From contig NZ_BAFX01000119.1 in NCBI RefSeq assembly GCF_000308815.1, forward strand, positions 1 through 40,688: a stretch of DNA of 40,688 nucleotides, given 5' to 3'. Below the pieces are notes generated by a model. That model ran no database searches. It was not told the origin of the DNA and was given only the letters and a program-made list of their open reading frames with translations. Shown here in pieces: positions 14,279-22,086 of the stretch. This stretch comes from Nocardia concava NBRC 100430 (GTDB taxonomy: Bacteria > Actinomycetota > Actinomycetes > Mycobacteriales > Mycobacteriaceae). Every line of letters begins with the position of its first letter. Position 1 is the stretch's first letter. A program made the translations under genes and the position numbers.

Positions 14279-15835
14279 TCAAGCGGGGCGGGCGTGGACC
14301 GTGGTGAGGTCGGGCCGGACCCAGACGTTTTCGATACCGCCGGAGAGCAAACGTACCCGCCAGTCACTTCCGGCGCCCGGGTGGTCGGTGCGGCGATGCA
14401 TGCCGCGGGTCTCGGTGCGGGCCAGCGCGGAGTACTTGGTCCAGCGGGCCACAGCCAGCAGCGCGGCGGCCTGCCGGGCCCGCACCCGATCGGGCCCCTT
14501 TCCGCCCAGCGCGAATTCGACACCCGGCCACATGCCGTCCAGTTCGGCGATGCTGTCGCGCAGGCTGCCGTCGCTGCGCCAGTAGCTGCGCCGCAGCGGC
14601 AGCGTGTGCTCCTGCACCAGGCCGATCACCGCGCGCGGATCCAAGCGGGCCTTGTCGCCCAGCCCCGCGCCGGGCACCGGCCGCGCCTTGCCGATCTTGC
14701 GGCGCGCCGCGGCGAATCCGGCCGCGCCCGCACCCGCCCAGACGCCCGAGGAGATGGCCCACGCCCCGTTCTGCCCGCCGAAACCGCTGACCGCGCCGGT
14801 CACGGGCTCGCGGGTGGTGACGTCGCCCGCGCCGTAGAGGCCGGGAACCGTGGTGGCGCAATCGAATCCGGCCAGCCGCAGCCCGCCGGTCCCGCGCACG
14901 GTGCCCTGCAGCACCGCGCACAGCGGCACGTGCCCCGACGGGCTGGGCCCCAGCCGCAGCACCTCGGCGCGCACCGATTCGGGCAGTTCATCCAGAGCCG
15001 CGTAGACCCGGCGGCCGTCGGCGATGGCCGCGAAAGCCTGTGCCCGCGAACCGCAGCCCTGCCCCCACAGCACCGCCCGCGATTCGTCGTACAGCGTGGC
15101 GAAATGCATGACCTGATCCGAGGCGAACACCGCCGCCACGGGCCGCCCGCCCAGCCGCGGCGAATCGGCCACCGGCGCCAGCGAATACGCGTTGGAGAAC
15201 TCCATACCGGACAGTTCGGCCCCGGCCTCGGCGCCCATCAGCAGCCCGTCACCGGTGTCCACATCGGTGCCCGCGCCGCCGGAGAGGAAGGCGCAGCCGC
15301 CGGTGGCCAGCACCACCGAGCGCGCCCGCACGGTCCACCGGTGGGGCTCGCCGCGCAAGGCCACACCCGACGCGCCGGACACCACGCCGTCGCCGTCGGT
15401 GATGAGCTGCAGAGCAGGATGGTGGTCGAGAATCCGCACCCCGGCCACGACCATGCTGCGCCGCAACCGCCCCAGATATTTCGCGCCGTCGAGGTAGACC
15501 CGCGCCGGGCGCTCGGCGTGTTCACCGTGGAAGCGGAAGCCGCCCTGCACCAATTGGCCGACACGCCGGTGGGTCTCCTCCAGCACCCGGTGCATCCACT
15601 CCGGATCCCCGAGTCCGCCACCGTGTGCGAGGGTCTGCTCCACCGCCTGCCCGCGCGCTTCGCCGGCCGGAATGTTCCACAGCGTGACCCCGCCGCGCGC
15701 GGTCGGGCCGCTGGTTCCGCACCGGGCCTTGTCGACGACCAGCACCCGCGCGCCCGCGGCGGCCGCGGCAAGGGCGGCCCAGGCTCCGGCCGGGCCACCT
15801 CCCAGCACCAGCACATCGGCGTCGAATTCGGTCAT
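14279..15835 (-). CDS. Fumarate reductase/succinate dehydrogenase-like flavoprotein
   Basis: A 518-residue FAD enzyme. The N-terminus has the dinucleotide-binding motif VLVLGGGPAGAWAALAAA followed by VLVVDKA. Further on are SVVLATGGCAFLSGG and, near the C-terminal half, VPGLYGAGDVTTREPVTGAVSGFGGQNGAWAISSG, the second FAD-contact segment of the FrdA/SdhA/AprA/NadB superfamily. A C-terminal helical domain (residues about 395-518) is present. No iron-sulphur, cytochrome or carrier subunit is encoded beside it, so its electron partner is unknown. ATG 15835 is used; TTG 15862 is an alternative. Neither has a clear ribosome-binding site. The substrate cannot be assigned. Confidence 0.85.
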   Translation of the reverse strand: MTEFDADVLVLGGGPAGAWAALAAAAAGARVLVVDKARCGTSGPTARGGVTLWNIPAGEARGQAVEQTLAHGGGLGDPEWMHRVLEETHRRVGQLVQGGFRFHGEHAERPARVYLDGAKYLGRLRRSMVVAGVRILDHHPALQLITDGDGVVSGASGVALRGEPHRWTVRARSVVLATGGCAFLSGGAGTDVDTGDGLLMGAEAGAELSGMEFSNAYSLAPVADSPRLGGRPVAAVFASDQVMHFATLYDESRAVLWGQGCGSRAQAFAAIADGRRVYAALDELPESVRAEVLRLGPSPSGHVPLCAVLQGTVRGTGGLRLAGFDCATTVPGLYGAGDVTTREPVTGAVSGFGGQNGAWAISSGVWAGAGAAGFAAARRKIGKARPVPGAGLGDKARLDPRAVIGLVQEHTLPLRRSYWRSDGSLRDSIAELDGMWPGVEFALGGKGPDRVRARQAAALLAVARWTKYSALARTETRGMHRRTDHPGAGSDWRVRLLSGGIENVWVRPDLTTVHARPA

Positions 15836-15886
15836 ATCGACAAATGTTCGACCACAGTTCAACCGGTCGCAACCGTTATGCGTATT

Positions 15887-16153
15887 TCAATTCCACCACT
15901 GCGCCCAGAGCAGATATCCGGCTATCCCGAAAACGACCAGCGACCCTAAAAACGCCGTGAAACCCTGACGCCGGTCCGCATATATCTGGGCGGCAACAAC
16001 CGCCACCGCCGCGGCCACATGCCACATCACATCCAGCCATCCGGGGCCTGGAAACCCGCGCCGAACACCGATGATCGCGGTGCCGACGACCGTGGCCGCC
16101 AGCACCACGGTGCCCCCCGCGATGATTCCGCTCAGACCCCGGACAACCCTCAT
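15887..16153 (-). CDS. Small three-helix membrane protein
   Basis: An 88-residue protein with about three hydrophobic helices (roughly residues 8-28, 42-59 and 67-85) and a short Arg/Gly loop between the first two. ATG 16153 overlaps the stop of the PHP phosphoesterase gene in an ATGA junction, so it is translated from the same message. No family recognised. It might help place the phosphoesterase at the membrane, but only the coupling supports that. Confidence 0.8.
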   Translation of the reverse strand: MRVVRGLSGIIAGGTVVLAATVVGTAIIGVRRGFPGPGWLDVMWHVAAAVAVVAAQIYADRRQGFTAFLGSLVVFGIAGYLLWAQWWN

Positions 16154-17004
16154 ACGCTGATCACCGGGACGCCACTGGCTTTGCCCACGATTTCCTCGAA
16201 TTGCGTTGGGTCGGTGGTGAATTCACCGAGCCGGATGGTCTTGTTCGCGCCGTGGTAGTCGGAGGAGCCGGTGGTCAGCAAACCCAGTTCGGCCGCGAGA
16301 CCGGCCAGCACCTCGCGGTCGGCGGCATTGTGGTCCGGGTGGTCGAGCTCGAGCCCGCCCAGCCCGATCTCGGCCAGCTCGCGAATGTGGTCCAGGGCCA
16401 GCAGCCGCCCGCGCTTGCGCGCCCGGGCATGCGCCACCACGCTCACCCCGCCCGCCGAGGCGACCATCTCGACGGCCCGCCGCAACGGCGTGTCGGCCTT
16501 CTCGACGTAGTAGCGGCCGTGCGGGGCCAGCAGATCCTGGAAGGCCGCGTCGACCGTCGGCACCACACCGGCCTCGACCAGCGCCCGCGCCAGATGCGGG
16601 CGACCCGCCGACGGACCCACCGAGGCCATCACCGCATCCGGATCGATGGGCAGGCCGTCCGCCGCCATCTGCTCGGCCATGGCCCGCAGCCGCACCACGC
16701 GCTCGGCGCGCAGCCGCTCGCGCTCCTGCGCGAAGGACTCGTCGTTCGGATCGAACAGGTAGGCCAGCAGGTGCACCGGCACCGGATACCCGTCCTCCCC
16801 CAGCCCCACACACGACATCTCCATGCCGCGCACCAGGGTCAGCCCCGGCGGCAGGGCGTCGACCGCCTCGGCCCAGCCGGAGGTGGTGTCGTGGTCGGTC
16901 AGGGCCACCACGTCGAGGCCCGCGGCGGCGGCCTTCGCGATCAGTTCGGCCGGGGTGTCCGTGCCGTCGGACGCGGTGGAATGGGTGTGGAGATCGATGC
17001 GCAC
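16150..17004 (-). CDS. PHP-domain phosphoesterase (TrpH/RNase AM-like)
   Basis: A 284-residue metal-dependent phosphoesterase of the PHP family. The metal ligands are visible: IDLHTHS (His6, His8), LTDHDTTSG, a mid-protein VVAHARARKRG, and SSDYHG near the C-terminus. The family includes 3',5'-nucleotide bisphosphate phosphatase and 5'-3' RNA exonuclease (YciV/RNase AM), so nucleotide or RNA-end processing is likely. The start is GTG 17004, only 62 bases from the divergent corA start. CAATAT lies seven bases before it and the purine run AGGGGGC touches the start, so it may be leaderless. Confidence 0.88.
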   Translation of the reverse strand: MRIDLHTHSTASDGTDTPAELIAKAAAAGLDVVALTDHDTTSGWAEAVDALPPGLTLVRGMEMSCVGLGEDGYPVPVHLLAYLFDPNDESFAQERERLRAERVVRLRAMAEQMAADGLPIDPDAVMASVGPSAGRPHLARALVEAGVVPTVDAAFQDLLAPHGRYYVEKADTPLRRAVEMVASAGGVSVVAHARARKRGRLLALDHIRELAEIGLGGLELDHPDHNAADREVLAGLAAELGLLTTGSSDYHGANKTIRLGEFTTDPTQFEEIVGKASGVPVISV

Positions 17005-17066
17005 GCCCCCTATATTGCCTGCGCGGTGGCCGATCGCCCGGGCCAGGGACGATTAGCATCGTTGAT

Positions 17067-18143
17067 GTGTCCTCGAATTCGCCGCTGCCGTCCTTTCACT
17101 GGCCCGGACGGTCGGTGCCCGCACCGGACGCTCCCAAGCCCGCGCGGCCGGGCCGGATCGTCGACTGCGGGGTGTATGTCGACGGGCAGCGGCTGTGGGA
17201 TCAATGCTCCTACAAAGACGCCCTGGCCGAGGTGCGGGAGCGTAGGCAGGGCTTCGTCTGGCTCGGGCTGCTCGAGCCGGACGTCGAGTTGATGTCGGAT
17301 GTGGCGCGAACCTTCGGACTGCACACCCTCGCCGTCGAGGACGCCGTGAAGGCGCACCAGCGCCCCAAACTCGAACGCTACGACGACATTCTGTTCCTGG
17401 TGCTGCGCACCGTGCGCTACCACGAGCACGAGCTCAACACCGTCGCCGAGATCGTCGACACCGGAGAGATCATGGTGTTCGCCGGGCCGGACTTCGCGAT
17501 CACCGTGCGGCACGGCGACCACACCGAATTGGCAGGCGTCCGAAAGGATCTGGAGGCCGACCCGAAGCAACTGGCACTGGGGCCCGGCGCGGTCCTGCAC
17601 GCGGTCGCCGATCGTGTGGTCGACTCCTACGTGACCGTCACCGCCGCCATCGAGGAGGACGTGGACGCCATGGAGGAGGCGGTCTTCACTCCGGCCAACA
17701 AGATCGAGATCGAAGCCATCTACCAGCTCAAACGCGAAGTGGTGGAACTGCGCCGGGCCGTCAAACCGCTGCAGCTGCCGCTGCAGGTGCTCACCCATGA
17801 CACGAGTCTGCCGCTGCCCAAGGAGATCCGGCGCTATCTGCGCGATGTCACCGACCACCACACCTCGGTCACCGAGCAGATCATCGACTTCAACGAATCA
17901 TTGTCGGCGCTGATCAATGCCGCGTTGGCGAAGGTGAGCGTGCAGCAGAACACCGATATGCGCAAGATCTCCGCGTATGCCGCCATGGCCGCGGTGCCGA
18001 CCATGGTCGCGGGCGTCTACGGCATGAATTTCGTACACATGCCAGAACTTTCGTGGACCTTCGGCTATCCGGCCGTGATCGCCCTCATGGTGGCGCTGTG
18101 CGCCGGGCTGTACGCGAACTTCCATCGCAACAAGTGGTTGTGA
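17067..18143 (+). CDS. corA: CorA-type magnesium/cobalt channel
   Basis: A 358-residue CorA-family protein. A large cytoplasmic funnel domain includes VDCGVYVDG, FVWLGLLEPD, VEDAVKAHQRPK and YDDILFLVLRT. Two C-terminal transmembrane helices follow, with the selectivity motif YGMNF (GMN at 319-321) between them and a basic tail ending HRNKWL. It should form a pentameric divalent-cation channel in the membrane. The start is GTG 17067. TAGCAT ends seven bases before it and there is no Shine-Dalgarno, so it is probably leaderless. A short GC hairpin at 18151-18164 follows the stop. M. tuberculosis Rv1239c is the apparent orthologue. Confidence 0.94.
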   Translation: MSSNSPLPSFHWPGRSVPAPDAPKPARPGRIVDCGVYVDGQRLWDQCSYKDALAEVRERRQGFVWLGLLEPDVELMSDVARTFGLHTLAVEDAVKAHQRPKLERYDDILFLVLRTVRYHEHELNTVAEIVDTGEIMVFAGPDFAITVRHGDHTELAGVRKDLEADPKQLALGPGAVLHAVADRVVDSYVTVTAAIEEDVDAMEEAVFTPANKIEIEAIYQLKREVVELRRAVKPLQLPLQVLTHDTSLPLPKEIRRYLRDVTDHHTSVTEQIIDFNESLSALINAALAKVSVQQNTDMRKISAYAAMAAVPTMVAGVYGMNFVHMPELSWTFGYPAVIALMVALCAGLYANFHRNKWL

Positions 18144-18202
18144 GCACCCCGCCCCACCAGGGGCGTTGCTGAGCGCCTCGACCGGGGGTGCGCCCGCTTG
18201 CT

Positions 18203-19876
18203 ATGAATGCGGGCGTGTTCTTGATGAGGAACCCGGCGCCGCGCCGCCGGATGGGTTGGTGGACAGCAATATTCGGGCTGCTGCTGGCCGTGCCGGTGCC
18301 CGCCTCGGCCGAACCGCCCAACACCTATGTCGACGCCCTGGCCGACGCCGCACCGGCTCCCGACCTGCACTGGACCGACTGCGATTCCGGATTCTCCTGC
18401 GCCACAGCGCGAGTGCCCCTGGACTACGCGCACCCCGACGCCCGCTCCATCGAGCTGTCGGTGATCAAACTCCCCGCGTCCGATCCGGCACACAAGATCG
18501 GCACCCTCTTCGTCAACTTCGGCGGCCCGGGCCGATCCGGCGTGGCGCGCCTGCGGCAGCGGGCGCAGTGGCCGTGGCTGTTCTCCGATGCCCTGCGCGC
18601 CCGCTTCGACCTGGTGTCCTGGGATACCCGCGGTGTCGCGAACAGCGCACCGGTGCACTGCTTTCCGGACGCGACCGAGCAGCAGCTGTTCTTCGCCACC
18701 TATCCCCCGATGCCCGGCACGCCCGGCGGTGAGCCCGCGTTCTTCGCCGCCGCGAAGACCCTGGCCGACGCCTGCGGACAGCGGGCCGCCGACCTGCTGC
18801 CGTACATGTCGACCGAGAACACCGCCCGGGACCTGGATCTGCTGCGGCGCGCCGTCGGCGACGACAAGCTGACCTACCACGGGATTTCGTACGGCACCTA
18901 CGTGGGCGCGTTGTACGCCAACATGTTTCCCGGCCGCGTGCGCGGTCTGGTGCTCGACGGCTCGATGGACTTCCGCGGCAATGCCCTCGGGGCCGACGAT
19001 GCCGCGGCCGATCGGCCCGTCGACACCCGGCAGGATGTCGCGACCGGTCTCGCGAGCACCTTCGACGCCATGCTCGATGCGTGTGTGGCGGCCGGACCCG
19101 AATGCGCCTTCTCCGAAGGGGATCCGCATCAGAAGTGGCAGCGGATTCTGGAACGCGTACGGCGCGAACCGATCTCGTGGGACGGCAAGCGTTACGACTA
19201 CGGCACCGTCGTCGCCACCGCGGGCGAACTGTCCAATCCGGCGGGTTGGCCCACCGTCGCCGCCACCCTGCAGCAGCTCTACGACCTGCGCGAAACCCCT
19301 TACCTACCAACCGATGTGCTGGCCGAGACCGCGGCGCTGGTGCGGCAGGTGGCCGATATCGGCACCGGTAGCGCTGCCATTCCGGGACTTCCAGCGGGCT
19401 TGGGCGGCACCGGCGCGAACACCTACGACGACAACTACACCGAGGCCTTCCACGCCGTCCAGTGCGCCGACAGCCGGGTGCCGCGCGACGAACGCCGCTA
19501 CAGCGCGCTCGCGGCCAGTGAGGACCTGCGGGTGCCCGTCTTCGGCCGCCTCGGCGTCCTGACCGCCATGACCTGCGCCTACTGGCCGCAGACCGCGGTG
19601 CATCCCTACACCGGGCCGTGGAATCGGAAGTCGGCGCCGATCCTGATCATCAACAGCCGCAACGACCCCGCGACGCCACTGGCCGGAGCCGCCGCCGGCG
19701 CGGCCGAACTGGCCGACGCCCACCTGCTGGTGGTCGAGGGCGCCGGACACAGCAGCATGTACGTGCACAGCACCTGCTCCGAGGCCGCGAAGCGCGAATA
19801 CCTCACCGCGGGAACGCTTCCCGCGAAGGGGGCCACCTGCCCGATCGACGGCAACCCCTTCCTGCAAACGAGTTGA
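18203..19876 (+). CDS. Secreted alpha/beta hydrolase (tripeptidyl aminopeptidase type)
   Basis: A precursor of about 557 residues with an N-terminal signal peptide (RRRMGW, hydrophobic core, PVPASAEPP). The catalytic nucleophile is Ser in HGISYGT (GxSxG), the acid is likely Asp in NSRNDPATP, and the base His in EGAGHSSMY; the oxyanion region is FVNFGGPGRSG. The C-terminal TAP-like domain includes VQCADS and STCSEAAKREYLTAG. Related actinomycete enzymes are secreted tri- or tetrapeptidyl aminopeptidases or serine esterases. Start choice is uncertain: GTG 18188, ATG 18203 and ATG 18224 are all in frame. I prefer 18203 because GGGGG lies about 12 bases upstream. Convergent with the SUFU-domain gene. 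Confidence 0.88.
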   Translation: MNAGVFLMRNPAPRRRMGWWTAIFGLLLAVPVPASAEPPNTYVDALADAAPAPDLHWTDCDSGFSCATARVPLDYAHPDARSIELSVIKLPASDPAHKIGTLFVNFGGPGRSGVARLRQRAQWPWLFSDALRARFDLVSWDTRGVANSAPVHCFPDATEQQLFFATYPPMPGTPGGEPAFFAAAKTLADACGQRAADLLPYMSTENTARDLDLLRRAVGDDKLTYHGISYGTYVGALYANMFPGRVRGLVLDGSMDFRGNALGADDAAADRPVDTRQDVATGLASTFDAMLDACVAAGPECAFSEGDPHQKWQRILERVRREPISWDGKRYDYGTVVATAGELSNPAGWPTVAATLQQLYDLRETPYLPTDVLAETAALVRQVADIGTGSAAIPGLPAGLGGTGANTYDDNYTEAFHAVQCADSRVPRDERRYSALAASEDLRVPVFGRLGVLTAMTCAYWPQTAVHPYTGPWNRKSAPILIINSRNDPATPLAGAAAGAAELADAHLLVVEGAGHSSMYVHSTCSEAAKREYLTAGTLPAKGATCPIDGNPFLQTS

Positions 19877-19889
19877 CGGAGGCTGTGCC

Positions 19890-20465
19890 CTAGAGCGAGG
19901 CCGCCGAGCGCCCGGGATCGCGCACGTCGATTCCGGCCTCGGCCCACGCGTCCCGCAGCGCGGCCGCGCCGCGAATGCGCACCCAGGCCGCCTCGGTCGC
20001 GGTGATCGGCACCACCGTCAGGAATCGCACGGGCTCGGCGGGTTCGGGCAGCACGACTTCCGGAATCTCGCTGTCGCCCAGCAGGACAGCGGTGAACGGC
20101 GAGTTGGCCCACAGCGGTTCACCCAGATCCAGCAGCGCGTCCGCCTGCAGCACAACGCCTTCCACCGAGGGCGCCGCAGTCAGCACGCCCAGCGTGCGGG
20201 TCAGCCCCGAGCCCGCGCCCGCACCGCCGCGCAGCGTGAGCACCAGCTCCGCGCGCGGCCCGCGCACCGGATCGGCCAGCGCCGCCGCCGGATCGGTCAT
20301 CGGATGCCGCGAGCCGCCCAGCGTCGCGTAGTGCACGAACTCACCGTCCGGCACGCGCAGGATGTCGATGGGCTCCAACCCGAGGAACGTCACCGACGCC
20401 GAGTCCGCGGACTCCACCCCGAAATGTCCGAGCACCCCGGCCCGGACCTGGTCCAGCACATCCAT
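19890..20465 (-). CDS. Suppressor-of-fused (SUFU) domain protein
   Basis: A 191-residue soluble protein. The segment DILRVPDGEFVHYATLGGSRHPM followed by RAELVLTLR, and the later PVRFLTVVPITATEAAWVRIRGAAAL, match the bacterial SUFU domain. Its relative in animals regulates Hedgehog signalling; in bacteria it is often found in toxin-immunity neighbourhoods or alone, with no known activity. The gene lies three bases downstream of the YflT-like gene stop on the same strand, so the two are probably co-transcribed. No toxin is visible nearby. Assignment is by motif memory. Confidence 0.75.
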   Translation of the reverse strand: MDVLDQVRAGVLGHFGVESADSASVTFLGLEPIDILRVPDGEFVHYATLGGSRHPMTDPAAALADPVRGPRAELVLTLRGGAGAGSGLTRTLGVLTAAPSVEGVVLQADALLDLGEPLWANSPFTAVLLGDSEIPEVVLPEPAEPVRFLTVVPITATEAAWVRIRGAAALRDAWAEAGIDVRDPGRSAASL

Positions 20466-20468
20466 GAA

Positions 20469-20960
20469 CTAGATCGCCAGCCTGGCGAGCATGTCGCGCG
20501 CCTGCTCGGCGGTCTTCGGATCGCACAGCACGTCGTAGCGCCCGGCCACCAACTGCATGGTGGAGGCGAAGTCGCGCTGGCCCCGGGTGGCCGCGTACGG
20601 GATGGACGCGGAGATGAGACCGAAGATGATGCCGCCGATCAGACCCACCGCCAGCGGGCCGATCGCCCCGCCGGTGGTGAACATGCTCAGCAGCAGACCC
20701 AGGAACAGGCCCAGCCACGCGCCCGAAACCATGCCGCCGCCAATGACTTTGCCCCAGGTCAGACGGTAGAGCACGCGCTCGACCTGCATGAGGTCGACGC
20801 CGACGATGGTCACGCCCTCGACCGGGAACTGATTGTCGGCCAGATAGTCGACCGCGCGCTGCGCCTCCGCATAGGTCGGGTAGGAGCCGATCGGCCAGCC
20901 CGACGGAGGCGTCGGGAGGCCCGGGCGGCCCCGGTTCGCATTCCCCATGGGATTTGTCAT
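20469..20960 (-). CDS. YflT/general-stress-type membrane protein (Rv1234-like)
   Basis: A 163-residue protein. After a Pro/Gly-rich N-terminus, a YflT-like alpha/beta module (IGSYPTYAEAQRAVDYLADNQFPVEGVTIVGVDL) precedes two glycine-rich hydrophobic helices (about 73-122), then a short cytoplasmic tail ending with YDVLCDPKTAEQARDMLARL. The N-terminal module occurs in Bacillus heat-stress proteins; the function is unknown. It is likely the counterpart of M. tuberculosis Rv1234. It is divergent-adjacent to, but not overlapping, the CitE-like gene, and the SUFU gene follows three bases after its stop. Confidence 0.8.
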   Translation of the reverse strand: MTNPMGNANRGRPGLPTPPSGWPIGSYPTYAEAQRAVDYLADNQFPVEGVTIVGVDLMQVERVLYRLTWGKVIGGGMVSGAWLGLFLGLLLSMFTTGGAIGPLAVGLIGGIIFGLISASIPYAATRGQRDFASTMQLVAGRYDVLCDPKTAEQARDMLARLAI

Positions 20961-20972
20961 GCCTCCATCATG

Positions 20973-21950
20973 CTATTTCGCGTCCACGGTCGGGGGGATG
21001 AAACGCGTGGTTCGCGCCATTCCCGCCGCCCGACCCTTATCAGCTATGACCTGCGCCATCTTCGCGCTGGCCTCATCGATCATCTCGTCGCCCAGCATGA
21101 CCGCGCCGCGGGCACCGCCGTCGACGGAGGTGTGGAAGGCGTAGGCGTCCAAAATCTCCTCGGCCCGGTCGTAATCGCTCTGACGTGGGCTGAAGATCTC
21201 GTTGCAGGCGGTGATCTGGTCCGGGTGCAGCACCCACTTGCCGTCGAAACCCAGTGCGGCGGTACGGGATGCGTTGCGGCGGAAACCGTCGATATCGCGC
21301 ACCGCGAGGTAGGGCCCGTCGATGGCCTGCAGGCCGTGCGCCCGCGCCGCGAGCAAGATCGTCATATAGATGTGGTGATACGCGTCACCGGGCTCGTAGC
21401 CCTCGGGCTGCTCACCCACCACCAGGGTGCGCATATTGATCGACGCCATGAAGTCGGCGGGCCCGAACACCAGCGTCTGCACCCGCGGGCTCGCGGTGGC
21501 GATGGCGTCGATATTGCGCAGCCCCAGCGCGTTCTCGATCTGCGGCTCGATCCCGATCCGGCCGACCGGCAGGCCGTTGGCCTTCTCCAGCTGGGTCAGC
21601 AGCAGATCCAGCGCCTGTACCTGGCCCGCGTCGATCACCTTGGGCAACAGGATGGCGTCCAGCTCGGAGCCCGCGCCCTCCACCACCGTGATGACGTCGG
21701 CGTAGGTGTACTCGGTGCTCCAATCATTGACCCGCACAACGCGAATCTGATCGCCCCAGCCGCCCGAGTTCAGCGCCGCCACGATATTGGCCCGGGCCGC
21801 CGCCTTGGCCGCCGGCGCGACCGCGTCCTCGAGGTCCAGGAACACCTCGTCCGCGGCCAGCCCCTTGGCCTTCTCGATCATGCGCGGGTTGCTGCCGGGC
21901 ACGGCGAGCACCGACCGGCGCACACTCTTGACCGATCCAGGCGATGTCAT
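20973..21950 (-). CDS. CitE/HpcH-HpaI-family CoA-ester lyase or thioesterase
   Basis: A 325-residue TIM-barrel enzyme. Visible are RSVLAVPGSNPRMIEKAKGLAADEVFLDLEDAVAP (substrate Arg and metal-binding Asp), VRVNDWSTEY, IGIEPQIENALGLRN (metal Glu), LVFGPADFMASI and KWVLHPDQI. This is the citrate lyase beta / malyl-CoA lyase family. Because no citrate lyase alpha or gamma subunits are nearby, a stand-alone malyl-CoA or citramalyl-CoA lyase or thioesterase is more likely than true citrate lyase. The start ATG 21950 has AGGAG about seven bases upstream. Twelve bases separate its stop from the next gene on the same strand, so an operon of three genes is plausible. Confidence 0.88.
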   Translation of the reverse strand: MTSPGSVKSVRRSVLAVPGSNPRMIEKAKGLAADEVFLDLEDAVAPAAKAAARANIVAALNSGGWGDQIRVVRVNDWSTEYTYADVITVVEGAGSELDAILLPKVIDAGQVQALDLLLTQLEKANGLPVGRIGIEPQIENALGLRNIDAIATASPRVQTLVFGPADFMASINMRTLVVGEQPEGYEPGDAYHHIYMTILLAARAHGLQAIDGPYLAVRDIDGFRRNASRTAALGFDGKWVLHPDQITACNEIFSPRQSDYDRAEEILDAYAFHTSVDGGARGAVMLGDEMIDEASAKMAQVIADKGRAAGMARTTRFIPPTVDAK

Positions 21951-22086
21951 CCCTCACTCCTTGTCCATTTCGGCGTGCTCGGAGCCCCTGCGTGGTTACG
22001 CAAGCTGCCTCCTCCGGGGCTTGACCGAGCCCGCCAGCACGTGGCGCGACATTTCGGACGCGTTCGACCCACTAGCCTTATCAAGC

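Noticed and set aside
17005..17066. Magnesium riboswitch before corA
   Set aside because: Only 62 bases separate the divergent starts and the corA message appears leaderless, so there is no room.
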